Shown: one piece after another, positions 14,928-21,519 of the stretch | How positions within the stretch are numbered: position 1 is the stretch's first letter | How the letters are laid out: the number at the start of each line of letters is the position of its first letter | DNA from: Actinomycetes bacterium | GTDB taxonomy: Bacteria > Actinomycetota > Acidimicrobiia > Acidimicrobiales > Microtrichaceae | Reading direction: 5' to 3' | NCBI GenBank assembly: GCA_023437745.1 | Contig: JAEZFI010000239.1 | Coordinates: forward strand, 1 to 24,868 | DNA: 24,868 nt | The notes under the pieces: model-generated | What the model saw: only the letters and a program-made list of their open reading frames with translations | What the model was told of the DNA's origin: nothing | Database searches by the model: none | Position numbers and translations under genes: made by a program

Positions 14928-16058
14928 GTGAGGACCCGCACCCTCGACCGCCGGACCCTGAACCGCACGACACTCGAGCGGCAACTCCTGCTGCAGCGAT
15001 CCGCGATGACGCCGCGCTCGGCGGTGGCGCACCTCGTCGGGCTGCAGGCCCAGATCCCGCTCGACCCCTACCTCGCCCTGTGGTCGCGGCTGGAGGACTT
15101 CGACCCCGAGGAGCTCGGCCGCCTGCTGACCGAGCGAGAGGTGGTGCGCGGCGTGGTCATCCGGGGCACCCTCCACCTCGTCACGGGCGACGACGCGCTC
15201 CTGCTGCGGCCGCTGGAGCAGCCGGTGCTCGACAAGGAGCTGGCGGCACACCGCGACCACCGGGCGCACCTCGCCGGCCTGGACCTGACGCCGGTGCTCG
15301 AGTTCGCGGCGCCGCTGCTCGCGAAGCGTCCGTCGACCGGTGCCGAGCTGCGGGCCGCGCTGGCGGAGCGCTTCCCGGATCTGGACGCTGCCGCGCTCGC
15401 CTACGCCTGCCGGAACCACCTCGCGCTCGTGCAGGTCCCGCCACGTGGCGTGTGGGGCCGCACCGGCACGATCCGCAACACGACCGCCCAGGCGTGGCTC
15501 GGTCGCCCGCTCGTGGAGGACCCGTCGCTCGACGAGGTCGTCCTCCGCTACCTCACGGCGTTCGGTCCCGCACTGCCCGCCGATGCCGGGACGTGGTCGC
15601 GCCTGACGGGGATGCGGGAGGCGTTCGACCGGCTGCTCCCCCGCCTCCGGACGTTTCGGGACGAGGCGGGCCGGGTGCTCTACGACCTCCCGGACGCGCC
15701 GATCGCCGACCCGGATCGGCCCGCGCCGCCCCGCTTCCTCCCGGAGTACGACAACGTGCTGCTGTCGCACAGCGACCGGTCGCGGTTTACGGCGGACGAC
15801 GCGAGACGGGCACTGTGGCCGCCCGACGGGCGGATCGTCGGCCTCCACGGCACCGTGCTGCACGACGGCTTCGTGCTGGGGCCGTGGCGGCTCGAGCGGG
15901 ACGAAACGGCGGGCCGCGCGACGCTGCGGGTGGCGCACCTGGGTCGGCTGCCGAAGGGGGCGGCCCGAGACCTCGAGGCCGAGGGGCTCCGCATGGTCCG
16001 CTTCCAGGCGGCCGACGCCACCGAGGTCGAGGTCCGGCTGGAGCGGGCGGACCCCTGA
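14928..16058 (+). CDS. AlkZ-like winged-helix DNA glycosylase (HTH_42 family)
   Basis: Encodes 376 aa, the usual length. The family is built from tandem winged-helix domains and a beta barrel. The key motif HLVGLQAQIPLDPYLALWSRL begins at 35 and holds Q40-A-Q42, the Q-x-Q pair that is catalytic in Streptomyces AlkZ; YcaQ-type relatives carry Q-x-D instead. REVVRGVVIRGTLHLVT follows near 67-83, as in the family. AlkZ removes bulky or cross-linked alkylated bases and protects azinomycin producers; other members act as general alkylation or cross-link repair enzymes. No biosynthetic cluster is visible here, so housekeeping repair is likely. The GTG at 14928 is chosen because the homologous region starts there. 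Glutathione peroxidase follows by 17 bases. Confidence 0.87.
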   Translation: MRTRTLDRRTLNRTTLERQLLLQRSAMTPRSAVAHLVGLQAQIPLDPYLALWSRLEDFDPEELGRLLTEREVVRGVVIRGTLHLVTGDDALLLRPLEQPVLDKELAAHRDHRAHLAGLDLTPVLEFAAPLLAKRPSTGAELRAALAERFPDLDAAALAYACRNHLALVQVPPRGVWGRTGTIRNTTAQAWLGRPLVEDPSLDEVVLRYLTAFGPALPADAGTWSRLTGMREAFDRLLPRLRTFRDEAGRVLYDLPDAPIADPDRPAPPRFLPEYDNVLLSHSDRSRFTADDARRALWPPDGRIVGLHGTVLHDGFVLGPWRLERDETAGRATLRVAHLGRLPKGAARDLEAEGLRMVRFQAADATEVEVRLERADP

Positions 16059-16075
16059 TCGGCAAAGCTGGACCC

Positions 16076-16582
16076 ATGACCAGCGCGTACGACTTCACCG
16101 CCACGTCGATCGAGGGCGAGGAGCGCTCGCTCGACGAGCACCGCGGCAACGTCCTCCTCATCACCAACGTCGCGTCGAAGTGCGGGTTCACGCCCCAGTA
16201 CGAGGGGCTCGAGGCGCTGTACGAGCGCTACGCCGACGACGGGCTCGTCGTGCTGGGCTTCCCGTGCGATCAGTTCGGCCACCAGGAGCCGGGTGACGAG
16301 GAGCAGATCGCGGAGTTCTGCTCCCTGACCTACGGGGTGTCGTTCCCGATGTTCGCCAAGGTCGAGGTGAACGGCTCCGGAGCGCACCCGCTGTACCAGT
16401 GGTTGCGGACCCAGCGATCGGGTCTCCTCGGGGACCGGATCAAGTGGAACTTCACGAAGTTCCTCGTCGGGCGCGACGGCCAGGTGATCGAGCGGTACGC
16501 CCCCGCCACGAAGCCCGAGAAGATCGCCGGCGACATCGAGAAGGCGTTGGCCGAGTCGCCGTCCACGGACACCGCCGCCTGA
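16076..16582 (+). CDS. Glutathione peroxidase family (thioredoxin-dependent-type peroxidase)
   Basis: Encodes 168 aa. The catalytic tetrad is complete: C36 (NVASKCGFTPQY), Q70 (FPCDQFGHQEPG), W124 and N125 (IKWNFTKFLV). A second cysteine, C82 (EFCSLTYGVSFPMF), sits where the resolving cysteine lies in yeast Gpx3-like enzymes, so reduction by thioredoxin is more likely than by glutathione, which most actinobacteria lack. The enzyme reduces hydrogen peroxide and organic hydroperoxides in the cytoplasm. No selenocysteine is used. The start is the ATG at 16076; an AAAGCT box 6 bases upstream is only suggestive. It lies 17 bases after the AlkZ-like gene, a sensible stress pairing, and is closed by a strong hairpin. 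Confidence 0.94.
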   Translation: MTSAYDFTATSIEGEERSLDEHRGNVLLITNVASKCGFTPQYEGLEALYERYADDGLVVLGFPCDQFGHQEPGDEEQIAEFCSLTYGVSFPMFAKVEVNGSGAHPLYQWLRTQRSGLLGDRIKWNFTKFLVGRDGQVIERYAPATKPEKIAGDIEKALAESPSTDTAA

Positions 16583-16600
16583 CGCGCCGCCAGACGCGCC

Positions 16601-16638
16601 GGAGCCCGGGGCCTCCCCGAAGGGCGACCCCGGGCTCC
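16601..16638. terminator. Bidirectional hairpin terminator between peroxidase and sigma factor genes
   Basis: GGAGCCCGGGG (16601-16611) pairs perfectly with CCCCGGGCTCC (16628-16638) over 11 G/C-rich bases around a 16-base loop. One bulged C allows two more pairs. It lies between convergent stops at 16582 and 16665, so it serves both. It lacks a U-tract. Confidence 0.75.
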
Positions 16639-16664
16639 CGGATCAGCGCGGTCCGAGCGAGGGC

Positions 16665-17603
16665 TCAGACGTTCAGCAGGTCCTTCGCTCCGGTGTCGGA
16701 GCTGGGGTGCCGCAGCTTGGACATGGCGCGTGCCTCGATCTGGCGGATGCGCTCACGGGTGAGGTTGAAGTGCTCGCCGACCTCTTCCAGGGTGCGGGCC
16801 TCGCCCCGATCGAGCCCGAAGCGCAGCTTCAGGATCTCGCGCTCGCGCTCGTCGAGGGGCGACAGCAGTCGACCGATCTCGGCGGGCAGCAGCGACACGG
16901 CGGCCGCCTCGAAGGGCGACTCGGCGGAGCGGTCCTCGACCATGTCGCCGAGCTCGGCGTCGCCGTCCTCGCTGAGCTTGGTCGACAGGGACAGGGTGTC
17001 GGCCGCGAAGCGCATGGTCTCGGTGACCTTCTCCGGCGGCATCTCGAGGTCCGCGGAGAGCTCGGCCAGCGTGGCCGGGCGGCCGAGCTGGGTCTCGAGC
17101 CGGGCGCGGGCCTTCTGGAGGCGCGACAGGGTGTCGCCGGCGTGCACGGGCAGGCGGATCGTCCGACCCGTGTTGGCGATGCCGCGGGTGAGCGCCTGAC
17201 GGATCCACCAGGTGGCGTAGGTCGAGAACTTGAAGCCCTTGCGCCAGTCGAACTTCTCGACGGCGTGCATCAGGCCGAGGTTGCCCTCCTGGATCAGGTC
17301 GAGGAGCGGAAGGCCCGACGCCTGGTACTTCTTCGCGATCGACACGACGAGACGGAGGTTCGACTGCACGAACGTGCGCTCCGCCTCCTCACCCAGGCGC
17401 ACGGTGCGCTTCAGCTCGCGCTTGCGGGCCGGGCTGAGGGACCGGCCCTCGGCCTCGAGTTCGGTCGCTGCGGCGACGCCGGCCTCGATGGCTTGCGCCA
17501 GTCGGACCTCGTCGTCCTTGGTCAGCAGCGGGTACTGACCGATGTCGCTGAGGTACAGCCGGACGAGATCTTCCTCGTCGCGCTCTGCTCGCTGCTTCGC
17601 CAA
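16665..17603 (-). CDS. Group 2 sigma-70 factor (SigB/HrdB-like)
   Basis: Encodes 312 aa. Region 1.2 is at 13-42 (LVRLYLSDIGQYPLLTKDDE), region 2 at about 78-153 (SNLRLVVSIAKKY, LDLIQEGNLGLMHAVEKFDW, FSTYATWWIRQALTR), region 3 at about 155-235 and region 4 at about 240-300, with the -35-binding helix-turn-helix at 271-297 (TLEEVGEHFNLTRERIRQIE). The -10-reading helix in region 2.4 is close to that of the primary factor. There is no region 1.1 and the protein is short, matching mycobacterial SigB rather than the essential SigA. Such factors direct RNA polymerase to stress and stationary-phase promoters. The start is TTG at 17603, with ACGAGG about 9 bases upstream; no ATG or GTG gives a better N terminus. 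Transcription converges on the peroxidase gene. Confidence 0.92.
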   Translation of the reverse strand: MAKQRAERDEEDLVRLYLSDIGQYPLLTKDDEVRLAQAIEAGVAAATELEAEGRSLSPARKRELKRTVRLGEEAERTFVQSNLRLVVSIAKKYQASGLPLLDLIQEGNLGLMHAVEKFDWRKGFKFSTYATWWIRQALTRGIANTGRTIRLPVHAGDTLSRLQKARARLETQLGRPATLAELSADLEMPPEKVTETMRFAADTLSLSTKLSEDGDAELGDMVEDRSAESPFEAAAVSLLPAEIGRLLSPLDEREREILKLRFGLDRGEARTLEEVGEHFNLTRERIRQIEARAMSKLRHPSSDTGAKDLLNV

Positions 17604-17776
17604 GAGATGAACCTCGTTCGCTCGAAGGGCGGTCGAAGGGTTTCGACTGCCGGGTCTGCCCCTGCCCTGCGGGTGGGCTCAGGCGACCGAATGAAAATGA
17701 TAAGGGTGGTGTCAAGGGGTACGACGTTCTGAGCCCACTTTCCAGCTTTTGTTTGCTGTGCATCAGTCACAGCGCC

Positions 17777-17811
17777 GCCCGAACGTCGTTCGATGGGGAA
17801 ATCGTTCGGGC
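17777..17811. repeat. Inverted repeat with three CGAACG/CGTTCG half-sites upstream of the flavoprotein gene
   Basis: GCCCGAACG (17777-17785) is complementary to CGTTCGGGC (17803-17811) with a 17-base spacer. A further CGTTCG lies at 17787-17792 and forms a tight palindrome, CGAACG-T-CGTTCG, with the first arm. It sits in the 238-base gap between the divergent sigma factor and FMN oxidase-like genes, about 30 bases before the latter. It could be an operator. It resembles the actinobacterial LexA box but has a 3-base rather than 4-base spacer. The rest of this gap is comparatively A/T-rich at 17690-17760 and holds a lone minus-strand TTGACA (17710-17715) with no good -10 box. Confidence 0.4.
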
Positions 17812-17841
17812 CGCCGTGCTCCCGCCGGGCACACTCCTCGG

Positions 17842-18483
17842 GTGACCGACGACGCCCCCGCTGCCGTGCTCGAGCCGACGGATCGGACCCGTCTCCGGCG
17901 TGCCAAGGACCGTGGCCGCTTCGACCGCGAGACCGTGTACGGCGTGTTGGACGAGGGCCTCGTCGCCCACGTCGCGGTCGTCGACGAGGGTCGGCCCCTC
18001 GTCATCCCGATGGCGTACGCCCGGATCGGCGACCGCCTGTACCTGCACGGCGCGGTGGCCAACCACCTGCTCCGCAGCGCCGCAGGCGGCCCTGGCGTGT
18101 GCGTGACCGTGACGCTGCTCGACGGACTCGTGCTGTCGAGGTCCTGGTTCCACCACTCGATGAACTACCGGTCCGTGGTCGTGTTCGGCGAGGCGACCCT
18201 CGTCGACGATCCCGCCGAGAAGATGGCGGCGTCCGACGCACTGGTCGAGAAGGTCCGCCGGGGTCGGTCGGCGCAGAGCAGGCCGCCCACGCCCGAGGAG
18301 CTCCGGGCCACCCTGTTCGTGTCGCTGCCGATCGAGGAGGCGTCGGCCAAGGTTCGGTCGGGGCCGCCTCGCGAGGACCCGGCCGACCTGGGGAACGGGC
18401 ACTGGGGCGGTGTGATCCCGCTGCGGCTCGTCCCCGGTGACCCGGTGCCCGACGCCGACGTGGAAGACGGGACACCCGGCTGA
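17842..18483 (+). CDS. Pyridoxamine 5'-phosphate oxidase-like flavin-binding protein
   Basis: Encodes 213 aa from the GTG at 17842. The core (about 25-150) is a split-barrel flavin fold: GRFDRETVYGVLDEGLVAHV, then RPLVIPMAYARIGDRLYLHG and ANHLL around 55-80, CVTVTLLDGLVLSRS near 93-107, and HHSMNYRSVVVFGEATLV near 110-128. This matches the Pyridox_ox_2-type group, related to nitroimidazole-resistance proteins. They bind FMN or F420 and reduce small substrates; true PdxH is less likely because its substrate-binding C terminus is not seen. The C-terminal 20 residues are acidic and disordered-looking. The longer open frame upstream lacks similarity. A CACACT box lies 6 bases before the start. 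An inverted repeat upstream could regulate it. Confidence 0.82.
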   Translation: MTDDAPAAVLEPTDRTRLRRAKDRGRFDRETVYGVLDEGLVAHVAVVDEGRPLVIPMAYARIGDRLYLHGAVANHLLRSAAGGPGVCVTVTLLDGLVLSRSWFHHSMNYRSVVVFGEATLVDDPAEKMAASDALVEKVRRGRSAQSRPPTPEELRATLFVSLPIEEASAKVRSGPPREDPADLGNGHWGGVIPLRLVPGDPVPDADVEDGTPG

Positions 18484-18579
18484 GCCCGGACGAGCGTGGC
18501 TCCTCGAGGGCCCAGCTCGACGGTCGGTCATGTCGCCATCCTGCGCCGGGCGAGCGCCGGGAAGGAACCGCGCCGCTCG

Positions 18580-19077
18580 TCAGGCGCGGTGGATGACGTT
18601 CATCACCGCGGTGAGCGCCGGCTCACCGTCGTCGTGGCGGTACACCGTCTCGATCACCACGAAGGTCATCGTCCGCCCCCCGGACTCCTTCTGGTAGATG
18701 TCCTTCACCACCCCACGGTGGCTCAGCCGGTCGCCGACCACCACGGGACGGTGGTAGGTGAACTCCTGCTCGCCGTGGAGGATCAGGCCCCCCGACGCCA
18801 TCAGCGTCCCCATCACCTCGGCCATGGGGTTGCCCTCGACCTCGTCCTCCGGCTGCTCCTCTTCACGCTGGTCGAAGCTCTGCGCCGCGGAGAACGCGTA
18901 GGTCGGGGGCGCGGGCACGTCGGCGAAGCCGGCGCCCAGCGCAGCGTCGCGGTTGCGGTACACCGGGTTGGTGTCGAGGACGGCCGCCGCGAACGCAGTG
19001 ACGGTCGATCGGTCGACGGTGACCACGCCGACGTCGGTGACCCGGCCGATGTACCTGCTGAAGTCGATGTCGCCCAC
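18580..19077 (-). CDS. HadA-like hotdog protein (MaoC N-terminal / FAS1-type dehydratase subunit)
   Basis: Encodes 165 aa with the start at GTG 19077; a GTG at 19119 would add 14 residues. I prefer 19077 because GAGGGGGG lies 7 bases upstream and DFSRYIGRVTDVGVVTVDR is where the family begins. The fold is a single MaoC-like hotdog: AFAAAVLDTNPVYRNRDAA near 29-47, APPTYAFSAAQSFD near 56-69, HGEQEFTYHRPVVVGDRL near 100-117. The catalytic Asp/His pair is missing (DTNPVY in place of D-x4-H), as in HadA, the substrate-binding subunit of mycobacterial 3-hydroxyacyl-ACP dehydratase. It should need a catalytic partner; the HadB-like protein at 20552-20974 is the natural candidate. An acidic insertion (EEEQPEDEVEGN) occurs before the central helix. 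Confidence 0.8.
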   Translation of the reverse strand: MGDIDFSRYIGRVTDVGVVTVDRSTVTAFAAAVLDTNPVYRNRDAALGAGFADVPAPPTYAFSAAQSFDQREEEQPEDEVEGNPMAEVMGTLMASGGLILHGEQEFTYHRPVVVGDRLSHRGVVKDIYQKESGGRTMTFVVIETVYRHDDGEPALTAVMNVIHRA

Positions 19078-19084
19078 GTCGGCG

Positions 19085-19092
19085 CCCCCCTC
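19085..19092 (-). promoter_or_regulatory. Shine-Dalgarno site deciding the HadA-like start
   Basis: GAGGGGGG on the minus strand lies 7 bases before the GTG at 19077. It favours this start over the GTG at 19119, whose upstream GGAGGG is only four bases away. Confidence 0.45.
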
Positions 19093-19149
19093 GATCTCGG
19101 TGCGGGGCCATCTCAGCACAGCCCTCCGGACCGCCGCCGACGGTTCGGG

Positions 19150-19902
19150 TCAGTCGCCGGTGCGAGCGGCCGCGAGCGTGTCGAGCGCTGCCACGATGTG
19201 GGCCTCGACGGCCGCCTTCTCGATGCCGAGCGCGGCGAGCGGTCCGTCGCCGGGCGACTGCTCGAGCAGAGCGAGGAGGAGGTGCTCGGTGCCGACGTAG
19301 TTGTGCCCGAGGCGGAGGGCCTCGCGGAACGTGAGCTCCAGCGCCTTGCGGGCGGCGGCGTCGTAGGGGATCAGCGGCGGGACGTCGGCGTCGGGTGCCG
19401 GCAGGTGCTCGAGCACGGCAGCACGGACGTCGTCGAGCGAGCGGCCCTGGGCCCGGAGTGCCGTCGCGCCGAGCGCGTCCGGCTCGCTCAGCAGGCCCAG
19501 CACGAGGTGATCGGGACCGATCTCGGCGTTGCCGGCGGCGCGGGCCTCGTTCTGCGAGGCGGCGATGACGTTGCGGGCGCGGGGCGTGAAGCGGTTGAAG
19601 CCCTCGTCCGTGGTGAGCTCCGTGGCGCCGGGGGCCTTGGGGACGAACCGCTGCTGGGCGGCCTGCTTGGTGACGCCCATGCTGCGCCCGATGTCGGTCC
19701 ACGAGGCACCGGATCGCCGGGCCTGGTCCACGAAGTGCCCGACCAGGTGGTCGGCGAGGTCGCCGAGGTGCTCGGCGGCCAGCACGGCATCGGAGAGCTG
19801 GGCGAGGGCGTCGCCGTGGACCTTCTTGATCCCCTCGATGAGGTCGTCCAGGCGGACGCCGGTGAGCTGGGTGGGGTTGACGGGACGAGGTTCCTCGGAC
19901 AT
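19150..19902 (-). CDS. Clp N-terminal double-repeat protein with helix-turn-helix-like N-terminal region
   Basis: Encodes 250 aa. The C-terminal half carries two Clp_N repeats, about 104-167 (FTPRARNVIAASQNEARAAG, IGPDHLVLGLLSE) and 180-245 (ALELTFREALRLGHN, VGTEHLLLALLEQ), as in the N-domain of ClpC. No AAA+ ATPase module follows, so it cannot unfold proteins itself. The first 100 residues are helical; 68-87 (WTDIGRSMGVTKQAAQQRF) reads like a helix-turn-helix. ClpC N-domains bind adaptors and phospho-arginine substrates, so this could be a decoy, adaptor or DNA-binding sensor of substrate load. The promoter is leaderless and overlaid by two identical-arm palindromes, which suggests repressor control, perhaps by itself. 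Similar standalone proteins are common in actinobacteria and, as far as I know, uncharacterised. Confidence 0.85.
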   Translation of the reverse strand: MSEEPRPVNPTQLTGVRLDDLIEGIKKVHGDALAQLSDAVLAAEHLGDLADHLVGHFVDQARRSGASWTDIGRSMGVTKQAAQQRFVPKAPGATELTTDEGFNRFTPRARNVIAASQNEARAAGNAEIGPDHLVLGLLSEPDALGATALRAQGRSLDDVRAAVLEHLPAPDADVPPLIPYDAAARKALELTFREALRLGHNYVGTEHLLLALLEQSPGDGPLAALGIEKAAVEAHIVAALDTLAAARTGD

Positions 19903-19903
19903 G

Positions 19904-19922
19904 CGTCAACCTTACGTTGACG
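19904..19922. promoter_or_regulatory. Palindromic operator 1, CGTCAAC-N5-GTTGACG, over the -10 box
   Basis: Two perfect 7-base arms flank CTTAC. The site begins two bases outside the Clp-N start codon and covers the -10 box (19909-19914) and the likely transcription start. A bound protein would block RNA polymerase. Confidence 0.7.
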
Positions 19923-19937
19923 CGGTGCGTTCGTCAA
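19909..19937 (-). promoter_or_regulatory. Promoter of the Clp-N/HTH gene, leaderless
   Basis: On the minus strand TTGACG (19932-19937) and TAAGGT (19909-19914) are separated by exactly 17 bases, and the ATG follows the -10 box by 6 bases. This is the best promoter in the window. Its -35 box is one arm of operator 2 and its -10 box lies inside operator 1. Confidence 0.7.
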
Positions 19938-19950
19938 CCGTCCGTTGACG
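19932..19950. promoter_or_regulatory. Palindromic operator 2, CGTCAAC-N5-GTTGACG, over the -35 box
   Basis: The same two 7-base arms as operator 1 flank a different spacer, CGTCC. The centres of the two sites are 28 bases apart. Identical arms with diverged spacers argue for selection on the arms and against a simple tandem duplication. Confidence 0.7.
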
Positions 19951-20025
19951 TGGACGACGAGTGCTGATCGGCGATGAGTTCCGACCGGCCGCGACGTCCA
20001 ATGGGCGTCATCGAGAGGAGCCCCC

Positions 20026-20523
20026 ATGCCCGCCATCACGCCCAACCTGTGGTTCGACTCCGAGAGCAAGGAGGCCGCGGAGTACTACTGCTCGGTCTTC
20101 CCCAACTCCGAGATCACCGGGGTCACCTACTACAACGACGCCGGCCCCGGCCCGGCCGGCACGGTCCTCACGGTCAGCTTCGTCCTGGACGGGACCCCGT
20201 TCGTCGCGATCAACGGCGGTCCCATGTTCACGTTCAGCGAAGCGGTCTCGTTCGAGATCACCTGCAAGGACCAGGAGGAGGTCGACTACTACTGGAACGC
20301 CCTGACCGAGGGCGGTGAGGAGAGCCAGTGCGGGTGGCTCAAGGACCGGTACGGGCTGTCGTGGCAGGTCGTGCCCGACGGGATGGTCGAGGCGCTGAAC
20401 GATCCGGATCCGGCTCGGGCCGAGCGCGCCATGCGGGCGATGCTGGGCATGAAGAAGCTCGACCTCGCGGCGCTGAAGGCGGCGGCGGACGGCGACGAGG
20501 CCGGCGTGCCCTCCGGCGGCTGA
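20026..20523 (+). CDS. VOC-superfamily protein (PhnB-like, 3-demethylubiquinone methyltransferase-type domain)
   Basis: Encodes 165 aa. ITPNLWFDSESKEAAEYYCSVFPNSEI at the N terminus, VSFVLDGTPFVAINGGPMFTFSEAVSFEI in the middle and CGWLKDRYGLSWQVVPDGM near 100-120 are the hallmarks of the PF06983 group of small beta-alpha-beta-beta-beta proteins. Despite the family name there is no SAM site and methyltransferase activity is not expected. Members are dimeric and cytoplasmic, with mostly unknown substrates. The last 40 residues form a helical tail. AGAGGAG about 6 bases before the ATG is a good ribosome site, so this gene is leadered, unlike its divergent neighbour. The 123-base gap between them holds the paired operators, which lie closer to the other gene but could affect both. 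Confidence 0.87.
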   Translation: MPAITPNLWFDSESKEAAEYYCSVFPNSEITGVTYYNDAGPGPAGTVLTVSFVLDGTPFVAINGGPMFTFSEAVSFEITCKDQEEVDYYWNALTEGGEESQCGWLKDRYGLSWQVVPDGMVEALNDPDPARAERAMRAMLGMKKLDLAALKAAADGDEAGVPSGG

Positions 20524-20551
20524 GGCGTCGTCGTCGAGGCGCGGTCGCGGC

Positions 20552-20974
20552 TCAGCCGGCGACGGCGACGGCGCTGCCGGTGACCTTGACCTGGCCGTCG
20601 GCGTTCGTCACCTGGCACTCGAGGTCGACGAGGTGCTCGCCGTCCTCGTCGAGGATCGCCGCGACGACGATGCGGGTGCTGAGCACCTCGTCGGGCCAGG
20701 TCTGCTGGGTGAAGCGCACCTTGTACGACCGTAGGTTGCCCACGCCGACGTAGTCGGTCAGGGCGGTGGCGAGGATCCCCGCGGTGAACATGCCGTGCCC
20801 GAACACGCTCGGCAGCCCGGCGGCCTTCGCCGATGCCTCGTCGGTGTGCATCGGGTTGAAGTCGCCGGACGCGCCCGCGTAGCGGACGAGGTCCATCCGC
20901 GTGAGCGTGTGGCGGACCACGGGCGCCGTGTCGCCCTCGGTCAGCTCGTCCATCCGCAGTCGTTGCTCGGCCAT
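20552..20974 (-). CDS. HadB-like MaoC dehydratase (R-specific hydratase-type)
   Basis: Encodes 140 aa forming one hotdog domain. YAGASGDFNPMHTDEASAKA at 32-51 is the hydratase-2 motif with D38, N40 and H43, the Asp/His dyad spaced as in mycobacterial HadB. GHGMFTAGILATALTDYVG (about 59-77) is the conserved helix and loop behind it. These enzymes remove water from 3-hydroxyacyl-ACP or hydrate enoyl-CoA. HadB acts as a heterodimer with a non-catalytic HadA, and a HadA-like gene lies about 1.5 kb downstream on the same strand. A GGGGGAG ribosome site precedes the ATG by about 4-5 bases. The gene is separated from its likely partner by a Clp-N gene and a VOC gene. Confidence 0.88.
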   Translation of the reverse strand: MAEQRLRMDELTEGDTAPVVRHTLTRMDLVRYAGASGDFNPMHTDEASAKAAGLPSVFGHGMFTAGILATALTDYVGVGNLRSYKVRFTQQTWPDEVLSTRIVVAAILDEDGEHLVDLECQVTNADGQVKVTGSAVAVAG

Positions 20975-21074
20975 CGTGCTCCCCCGGTCCGCGACCCGCC
21001 GTGAACCTACCCGGGTGAGGCGGCCGGTTCTCGTAGGCCTCCCGATCGCGGGTGCCCGCCACGCCGGGCGCCGC

Positions 21075-21080
21075 TAGCGT
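21075..21080 (+). promoter_or_regulatory. Putative leaderless -10 box for the epoxide-hydrolase-like gene
   Basis: TAGCGT lies 7 bases before the ATG at 21088. No ribosome site is present between them. No convincing -35 box is seen. Confidence 0.4.
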
Positions 21081-21087
21081 CCCCGCG

Positions 21088-21519
21088 ATGACGCAGGCTG
21101 TTCAATCCGACGAGATCGCCGTCGTCATGGCGTTCCTCGACGCCCTGCAGCGCACCGACGTCGACGCCGCGCTCGCGCTCCTCGACCCTGGCATCGAGTA
21201 CCAGAACGTGCCGTTGCCCCCGGCTCGCGGGTTGAAGGAGGTCGAGCGCCAGCTGCGCTCGCTCGAGCGCTTCTTCAACGGCTTCGAGGTGGTCCACCAC
21301 AACATCGCCGCGAACGGTCCGGTGGTGCTCACCGAGCGCACCGACGTGCTCGTCGTCGGCCCTGTCCGCGGGGCGTTCTGGGTGTGCGGCACGTTCGAGG
21401 TGCGGGACGGCAGGATCACGCTCTGGCGGGACCGGTTCGACTACGTGGACTTCACGTTGTCGTTCGTCCGGGGCGCCGGGAAGGCGCTCGTCCGCGCGTT
21501 GTCCCGGAGCGGCTCATGA
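21088..21519 (+). CDS. Limonene-1,2-epoxide hydrolase family protein
   Basis: Encodes 143 aa, a single cone-shaped alpha+beta (NTF2-like) domain. The catalytic set of Rhodococcus limonene epoxide hydrolase appears complete: Y38 and N40 (EYQNVP), R84 and D86 (ERTDVL), and D115 (TLWRDRFDYVDF). In the known enzyme the Asp-Arg-Asp triad with Tyr and Asn activates water to open an epoxide in one step. The residue spacing supports a real hydrolase rather than a generic SnoaL protein, though the natural substrate is unknown; in actinobacteria lipid or sterol epoxides are candidates. The ATG at 21088 follows a TAGCGT box. The stop overlaps the next start by four bases (ATGA). Confidence 0.85.
   Translation: MTQAVQSDEIAVVMAFLDALQRTDVDAALALLDPGIEYQNVPLPPARGLKEVERQLRSLERFFNGFEVVHHNIAANGPVVLTERTDVLVVGPVRGAFWVCGTFEVRDGRITLWRDRFDYVDFTLSFVRGAGKALVRALSRSGS

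Noticed and set aside
12515..14968. 817-codon minus-strand frame opposite the debranching enzyme
   Set aside because: Shadow of the plus-strand gene; no recognisable domain, and the plus strand is well explained.
17710..17715. TTGACA on the minus strand as a sigma-factor gene promoter
   Set aside because: No acceptable -10 hexamer 16-18 bases downstream; the nearby TATCAT is only 7 bases away.
17780..17792. A true actinobacterial SOS box
   Set aside because: The spacer is 3 bases where LexA sites have 4, so it was kept only as an unassigned repeat.
20026..20523. Annotation as a ubiquinone-pathway methyltransferase
   Set aside because: The protein is a small VOC-fold member with no SAM-binding motif; the domain name is historical.
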